Shown here: positions 59,875-64,000 of the stretch, piece after piece
Numbering within the stretch: the first letter of the stretch is position 1
Layout of the letters: each line of letters begins with the position of its first letter
Assembly: GCA_026709625.1 (NCBI GenBank)
Contig: JAPOSR010000034.1
Coordinates: forward strand, 45,759-109,758
From: Chloroflexota bacterium
GTDB lineage: Bacteria > Chloroflexota > Anaerolineae > Aggregatilineales > Phototrophicaceae
DNA: 64,000 bases
Direction: 5' to 3'
Made by a program: the position numbers and the translations under genes
Notes under the pieces: generated by a model
Seen by the model: the letters and a program-made list of their open reading frames with translations, nothing else
Told to the model about the DNA's origin: nothing
The model's database searches: none

Positions 59875-60801
59875 TTGGCGCATTTGACGATGAAAAGCAA
59901 AAACGACTGGCGCAGCCGGCTCTTCGGGGCGGGCAGCTTCAAACTTTGGGCGCTGCTGCCGCTTTTGGTCGTGCTAGTTATCTTCACCCTGCTGCCCATC
60001 TTGCAGCTAGTGCAGATGAGCGTCTCCGAGCTCGAGTTTGTGGATGGCGAGTTGGTTTCGGAGTTTGTCGGACTGGGGCAGCTGGACAATTTGGCCAAAG
60101 ACCCTATCGCCGGCATCGCGCTGAAGAACACACTGGTCTTCGTGGTGGCAGTGGTGATCATTGAGACAGTCACCGGCTTTTGCCTGGCAGTGGCCATCAG
60201 CCGCACCAAGACATTGGCCGTCCTCTATCGCAGCGTTGTCATCATCCCGCTGCTCATCCCGCCGGTCGCAATCGGCACGATGTGGTCTTTGATGTACGAC
60301 TACAATTACGGGCTGTTCACGACTATTTTGATCGAGATGGGCGTGCAATATCCGCCGCTGTGGACTGCCGACCCCGACTTGGCGCTGATCTCGGTCATCA
60401 TCGTCGATGTCTGGCATTGGACCAGTTTCATGTTCTTGATCATGCTGGCTGGCATCGAGTCTATTCCGCCGCCGCTGCTCGAAGCCGCCCGCGTCGATGG
60501 CGCGACCGAGCTGCGCGCCATCCGCCATGTCATCCTGCCTATGATGGCGCCGACCATTTTGGTAGCTATGCTGCTGCGCACAATTTTGGCCTTCAAGGTC
60601 TTTGACCAGATATTCGTGCTGACATCGGGCGGGCCTGGCACAGCCACCCAGGTCATCAGCATGCACATTTACAAGGTCTTCAGTGAGCAATTTCGGCTGG
60701 GTTATGCGGCTTTTCTGTCGCTGATGGTGGCGGCGTTCATGTTCATCTTCGTGGCATTTTATCTCTGGGCGAGCCGAGTCGTGCGGAGGCGACTGGGATG
60801 A
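59875..60801 (+). CDS. MalF/UgpA-type sugar ABC permease
   Basis: Six transmembrane helices; EAA loop LLEAARVDGATELRAIRHVILPMMAP. 308 aa. A strong AAAGGAGG site 10 bases before a TTG at 59875 decides that start over the ATG 15 bases later. The stop overlaps the next permease (ATGA). A glycan or polyol substrate is inferred from the binding protein. Confidence 0.9.
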   Translation: MAHLTMKSKNDWRSRLFGAGSFKLWALLPLLVVLVIFTLLPILQLVQMSVSELEFVDGELVSEFVGLGQLDNLAKDPIAGIALKNTLVFVVAVVIIETVTGFCLAVAISRTKTLAVLYRSVVIIPLLIPPVAIGTMWSLMYDYNYGLFTTILIEMGVQYPPLWTADPDLALISVIIVDVWHWTSFMFLIMLAGIESIPPPLLEAARVDGATELRAIRHVILPMMAPTILVAMLLRTILAFKVFDQIFVLTSGGPGTATQVISMHIYKVFSEQFRLGYAAFLSLMVAAFMFIFVAFYLWASRVVRRRLG

Positions 60802-61631
60802 AGCAAGGTACCGCCTCCAAAATCGCGCTGAACCTGTCGCTGTTGATCGTCGTCTTCATCATCCTCTTTCCGGTGTTCTACATCGTACAGACCTCGCTGA
60901 AGAGTATGGCTGATGTCTACAGCGGCAGTTTCTTTTTCACGGCGAAGACGGCGAACTATGAAGAAATCTTCACCGGCAGCCGCAGCAACTTCGCCGAGTT
61001 GACTCGCAACAGTTTGATCGTCTCGTCGAGCGTGGCGCTGATTTGCGGGGTGATCGGTTCGCTGGCCGCCTATTCGCTGGCGCGGCTGAGCTGGCGGCGC
61101 TGGGTGGCGGGCGGGGTGGTCGTCTGGCTGCTTTTCATCAACATGATGCCGCCCATCGTCTTCGTCACGCCCTACTATCTGTGGGCGCGCGCGGCTGGGA
61201 TCTATGACACGCCGGCTGCTGTCATCATGGCGCATGTCGTGCTGAATATGCCCTTGGCGGTGATCATGATGATGAACTTCTTCGCCGAAGTGCCGAGAGA
61301 GCTGGAAGAAGCGGCGGTCATTGATGGCTGCGCGCAATGGCAAGCCTTCCGCATGGTCATCCTGCCCATCGTGCGGCCGGGCTTGGCGGCAATGGCTGTG
61401 CTGGTCTTTGTTTTCAGTTGGAAAGAGTTCTTGTTTTCACTCTCGCTCACCACAACCAGCGCGGGCCGCACCATACCAGTGGGCATCGCCAACTTCGTGC
61501 AAGAGTTCAATATCCGGTATGGCGAAATGGCGGCTGGCTCTTTCGTGGCGATGATCCCGGCGCTGGTTTTGGTGTTGCTGGCGCAACGCCACATCATCAA
61601 GGGGCTGACAGTCGGCGCGATTAAGGGATAA
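60798..61631 (+). CDS. MalG/UgpE-type sugar ABC permease
   Basis: Six helices and EAA loop ELEEAAVIDGCAQWQAFRMVILPIVRPG, ending in HIIKGLTVGAIKG as MalG-type permeases do. 277 aa. Translationally coupled to the previous gene. No nucleotide-binding subunit gene follows; a shared MalK-like ATPase encoded elsewhere is needed. Confidence 0.92.
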   Translation: MKQGTASKIALNLSLLIVVFIILFPVFYIVQTSLKSMADVYSGSFFFTAKTANYEEIFTGSRSNFAELTRNSLIVSSSVALICGVIGSLAAYSLARLSWRRWVAGGVVVWLLFINMMPPIVFVTPYYLWARAAGIYDTPAAVIMAHVVLNMPLAVIMMMNFFAEVPRELEEAAVIDGCAQWQAFRMVILPIVRPGLAAMAVLVFVFSWKEFLFSLSLTTTSAGRTIPVGIANFVQEFNIRYGEMAAGSFVAMIPALVLVLLAQRHIIKGLTVGAIKG

Positions 61632-61709
61632 ACGCGGACGGAGCCGCAGAGCGATCACTTCAAACTGAGACCCTGCACACTATGGGACTATACAACTGGC
61701 AACTCCCCG

Positions 61710-61751
61710 ATTGCCTTGGCGGTACCTTATCGCAGCTTGAATCAAGGCAAT
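61710..61751. promoter_or_regulatory. 9-bp inverted repeat at the glgA promoter, possible operator
   Basis: ATTGCCTTG (61710-61718) and CAAGGCAAT (61743-61751) are perfectly complementary and 24 bases apart. The right arm lies within the spacer of the glgA promoter. A regulator bound to both arms would block or bend the promoter. It could alternatively fold as RNA hairpin at the end of the permease transcript, but no U-tract follows. Confidence 0.4.
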
Positions 61752-61764
61752 AGTCGCCTACAAT
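61737..61764 (+). promoter_or_regulatory. Promoter of glgA-glgC
   Basis: TTGAAT (61737-61742), 16-base spacer, TACAAT (61759-61764), 33 bases before the glgA ATG. Confidence 0.65.
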
Positions 61765-61797
61765 GATGCAGCTTATGCGAGTCCAGACAAAAACCCC

Positions 61798-63276
61798 ATG
61801 ATGAGAGTCTTGCTGGCGAGCGTCGAAGCCGCGCCATTTGCCAAGGTTGGCGGCTTGGCTGATGTTGTCGGCTCGCTGCCCTTGGCTCTGCGGCGCTTGG
61901 GCGTGGATGCGCGAGTGATCTTGCCGGGCTATGGCTTTATCAACCACCTCGCCTATGGCGTCCAGCCGCTAGCGGAATTCAACCTGTCGCATCGCCTGGG
62001 GACGAGCGTTATCCGCCTCTACACCTGCCAGCATGTCGGCATGCCCGTCTACTTTTTGCAGGCGCCGCCCTATTTCGGGAGTGAAGGGCAGGTCTACAGC
62101 GCCTGGGATTGGGATATGCAACGATTCATATTCTTCAATCAGGCGCTGATGGCTGCCATGCGCCAGTTGGAAGAGCGGCTGCATTGGCGGCCTGATGCCT
62201 TGCATGTCAATGACTGGCACACGAGCTTGCTGCCTTTCATGCTACAGTCGCATGGCGATGCAGAGCAGTCGGCGCAAGCCACTGTGCTGAGCATCCACAA
62301 CATCGCCTATCAGGGACGAAGCGCTGGCGGATTCATGTGGCAGGCGGGCATCCACGGTCGCCAGCATCCGCACCTGGTCGAGCTAGGCCTCGCGGACAAT
62401 CTGCTGGGCATCGGCATCGCCTACAGCGACATGATCGCCACGGTGAGCCCGCGTTATGCGGATGAGATCAAATACCCCTACGCCGGCTATGAGCTTGCGT
62501 CTTTGATCGAAAGACGTTCCAGTGATTTGCGCGGCATATTGAATGGCTTGGACAGCAATATCTGGGATCCAGCCACCGACCGCGCTCTCGCCGCGAACTT
62601 CGACAGCGGCAACTTCACAAGCAAACGCTCCCTTAACAAGCGCCATCTGCAGTCAGTTGCGCGTCTGCCCGTCCATGACGATATTCCACTGGTCGGCATC
62701 GTCAGTCGGCTGGTGGCGCAAAAAGGTTTTGATCTGGCGCTGCCGGCGCTGCGCAGCTTGCTGGCAAAACGCGAGCTGCAGCTGGTCGCGCTGGGCGCCG
62801 GCGAGCCCGAGCTGGAGCAGGCTTTTTGGCAGTTGGAGCAAGACTTCGCCGCAAGCGCGCGCGCATTCCTGCAATTCGACAGTGTCTTGGCACAGCAGAT
62901 TTATGCAGGTTGTGATATCTTTTTGATGCCGAGTCACTTTGAGCCTTGCGGTATCGGTCAGATGATGGCGATGCGCTATGGCGCGCTGCCGCTGGTGCGC
63001 GCGACAGGCGGACTGGCTGATACTGTCATCAATTATGACGATGGCGAAGCGGAACGCGGCACCGGCTTCGTCTTCCAGTGGCAAGAAGCGCAGGCGGTCG
63101 CAGGCACGTTGACTTGGGCGCTGGCCACTTTTCGTGACCAACGCTCTGCCTGGCGGCGCATGCAAAAGCGCGCGATGCAAGCCGACTTCAGTTGGGAAAA
63201 GAGCGCCAGTCAATACATTGACCTGTACGAAATAGCTGCTTCGCGCGCCATTGCCAGACGGGCGGACCCAAAGTGA
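61798..63276 (+). CDS. glgA: Glycogen synthase (ADP-glucose type, GT5)
   Basis: Elongates alpha-1,4-glucan from ADP-glucose. N-terminal [24 protein letters not shown] holds the KVGGL nucleotide-binding motif; [15 protein letters not shown]-terminal [32 protein letters not shown] is the donor-site hallmark. 492 aa. ATG 61798 (a second Met follows). Ten bases upstream of glgC. Confidence 0.95.
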   Translation: MMRVLLASVEAAPFAKVGGLADVVGSLPLALRRLGVDARVILPGYGFINHLAYGVQPLAEFNLSHRLGTSVIRLYTCQHVGMPVYFLQAPPYFGSEGQVYSAWDWDMQRFIFFNQALMAAMRQLEERLHWRPDALHVNDWHTSLLPFMLQSHGDAEQSAQATVLSIHNIAYQGRSAGGFMWQAGIHGRQHPHLVELGLADNLLGIGIAYSDMIATVSPRYADEIKYPYAGYELASLIERRSSDLRGILNGLDSNIWDPATDRALAANFDSGNFTSKRSLNKRHLQSVARLPVHDDIPLVGIVSRLVAQKGFDLALPALRSLLAKRELQLVALGAGEPELEQAFWQLEQDFAASARAFLQFDSVLAQQIYAGCDIFLMPSHFEPCGIGQMMAMRYGALPLVRATGGLADTVINYDDGEAERGTGFVFQWQEAQAVAGTLTWALATFRDQRSAWRRMQKRAMQADFSWEKSASQYIDLYEIAASRAIARRADPK

Positions 63277-63286
63277 GGAGGCGACA

Positions 63287-64000
63287 GTGAAAATAAAGGC
63301 AGTCATCTTGGCTGGCGGCAAAGGCACGCGGCTGGGCGTCTTGACGATCAAGCGCGCCAAACCCGCCGTTCCCTTTGGCGGCAAGTACCGCATCATCGAC
63401 TTTGCGCTCAGCAACTGCGTCAATTCCAACGTATTTGATGTCATTGTGCTGACTCAATATCGTCCGCACAGCCTCAACGACCACATCGGCAAGGGGCGGC
63501 CTTGGGACTTAGACCGCTCATTCACCGGCGGCGTGCGCCTGCTGCAGCCCTATCAAGGCAGCTTTGACACCGACTGGTACGCGGGCACTGCCGATGCTGT
63601 CGCGCAAAATCTCAATTTTATTCGGCAGGGCCGACCGGAATATGTGTTGATCTTGTCGGGCGACCACATCTACGAGATGGATTATGACATGCTCGTGCAG
63701 TATCACCGCGACAAGGGCGCAGACGCCACAGTCTGCACAATCCGCGTGCCGCTGGACGAAGCCAGCCGCTTTGGCATCGTCGATACCGACCATGCGTATC
63801 GCGTCACCGACTTCATCGAAAAACCCGCATCGCCGCCTGGCAACCTGGCGAATATGGGCGTGTATGTCTTCGACTATGCTGCTTTGGAACATGTCTTGCA
63901 AAATGACCACTACGACTCGACATCCGAGCACGATTTTGGCAAAAAGTGGGATCCGGACTGGAACCTAGCCGACGAAGACCGTTCGCTTGCCGATCTCATG
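63287..64000 (+). CDS. glgC: Glucose-1-phosphate adenylyltransferase (partial, N-terminal 238 codons)
   Basis: Makes ADP-glucose for GlgA. GTG start with GAGGAGG just upstream. [20 protein letters not shown] (pyrophosphorylase signature), [45 protein letters not shown] and FIEKP are present. Runs off the window's end. Operon with glgA. Confidence 0.95.
   Translation, partial: MKIKAVILAGGKGTRLGVLTIKRAKPAVPFGGKYRIIDFALSNCVNSNVFDVIVLTQYRPHSLNDHIGKGRPWDLDRSFTGGVRLLQPYQGSFDTDWYAGTADAVAQNLNFIRQGRPEYVLILSGDHIYEMDYDMLVQYHRDKGADATVCTIRVPLDEASRFGIVDTDHAYRVTDFIEKPASPPGNLANMGVYVFDYAALEHVLQNDHYDSTSEHDFGKKWDPDWNLADEDRSLADLM

Overview
The window is about 60% GC, densely packed, and looks like a chromosomal segment of a Chloroflexota bacterium, probably Anaerolineae-like. 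That placement is inferred from the mix of genes: a complete deazaflavin F420 set, a YgeW/YgeY/SsnA-type purine catabolic set, PTPTP-rich membrane proteins, MalF/MalG-type sugar importers and tRNAs without encoded CCA. No marker gene settles the phylum. Genes commonly overlap by 1-4 bases (ATGA/GTGA), and several convergent pairs share bases of their stop codons.

1-12,900: the 3' end of an unidentified gene; mreB; the F1 half of ATP synthase (atpA-atpG-atpD-atpC) with a clear promoter but no F0 genes beside it; proC; a GNAT-like protein; an NAD(P)-binding epimerase-like protein. Divergent from these lie fabF and fabH. Then come a two-helix membrane protein and purine nucleoside phosphorylase. 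12,928-14,982: a K+ channel with two RCK modules.

14,979-40,008: one unbroken 25-kb run of 23 minus-strand genes, the most interesting part of the window. Read 5' to 3' it holds folD, an 8-oxoguanine-deaminase-like hydrolase, adenine deaminase, YgeY-like peptidase, YgeW-like carbamoyltransferase, carbamate kinase, two fold-type-II PLP enzymes with a glycosyltransferase between them, a small unknown protein, SsnA-like amidohydrolase, F420:NADP reductase, cofE, an FbiB-like nitroreductase, cofD, cofC, an F420-type LLM oxidoreductase, a metallophosphoesterase, a fused FAD/[2Fe-2S] subunit, an unknown protein with a nucleosidase-like C-terminus, the molybdopterin hydroxylase subunit and a YqeC-MocA fusion. 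It reads as a purine salvage and catabolism module (deamination, Mo-hydroxylation, ring opening, carbamoyl phosphate to ATP, C1 recovery by FolD) physically merged with F420 biosynthesis and F420 redox enzymes.

40,120-48,400: a guanylate-kinase-like gene coupled to ygfZ, an FtsB/DivIC-like protein, tRNA-Leu(CAG) with promoter and terminator, a secreted SH3/beta-lactamase-like protein, galT, a shrunken MaoC-type hydratase remnant, and malG/malF permeases with unusual extracytoplasmic insertions. 48,400-50,700: malE and a DUF971 gene bracketed by two oppositely oriented copies of a ~178-bp MITE-like element with 11-bp terminal inverted repeats; diverged relatives lie near 1,205 and 36,031. 50,700-58,224: a glycosidase-like protein, an ABC exporter and a methyltransferase in a translationally coupled operon, then argS, dcd and tRNA-Val(UAC). 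58,451-64,000: a second sugar ABC importer lacking an ATPase, then glgA and the start of glgC, suggesting that imported sugar feeds glycogen storage.
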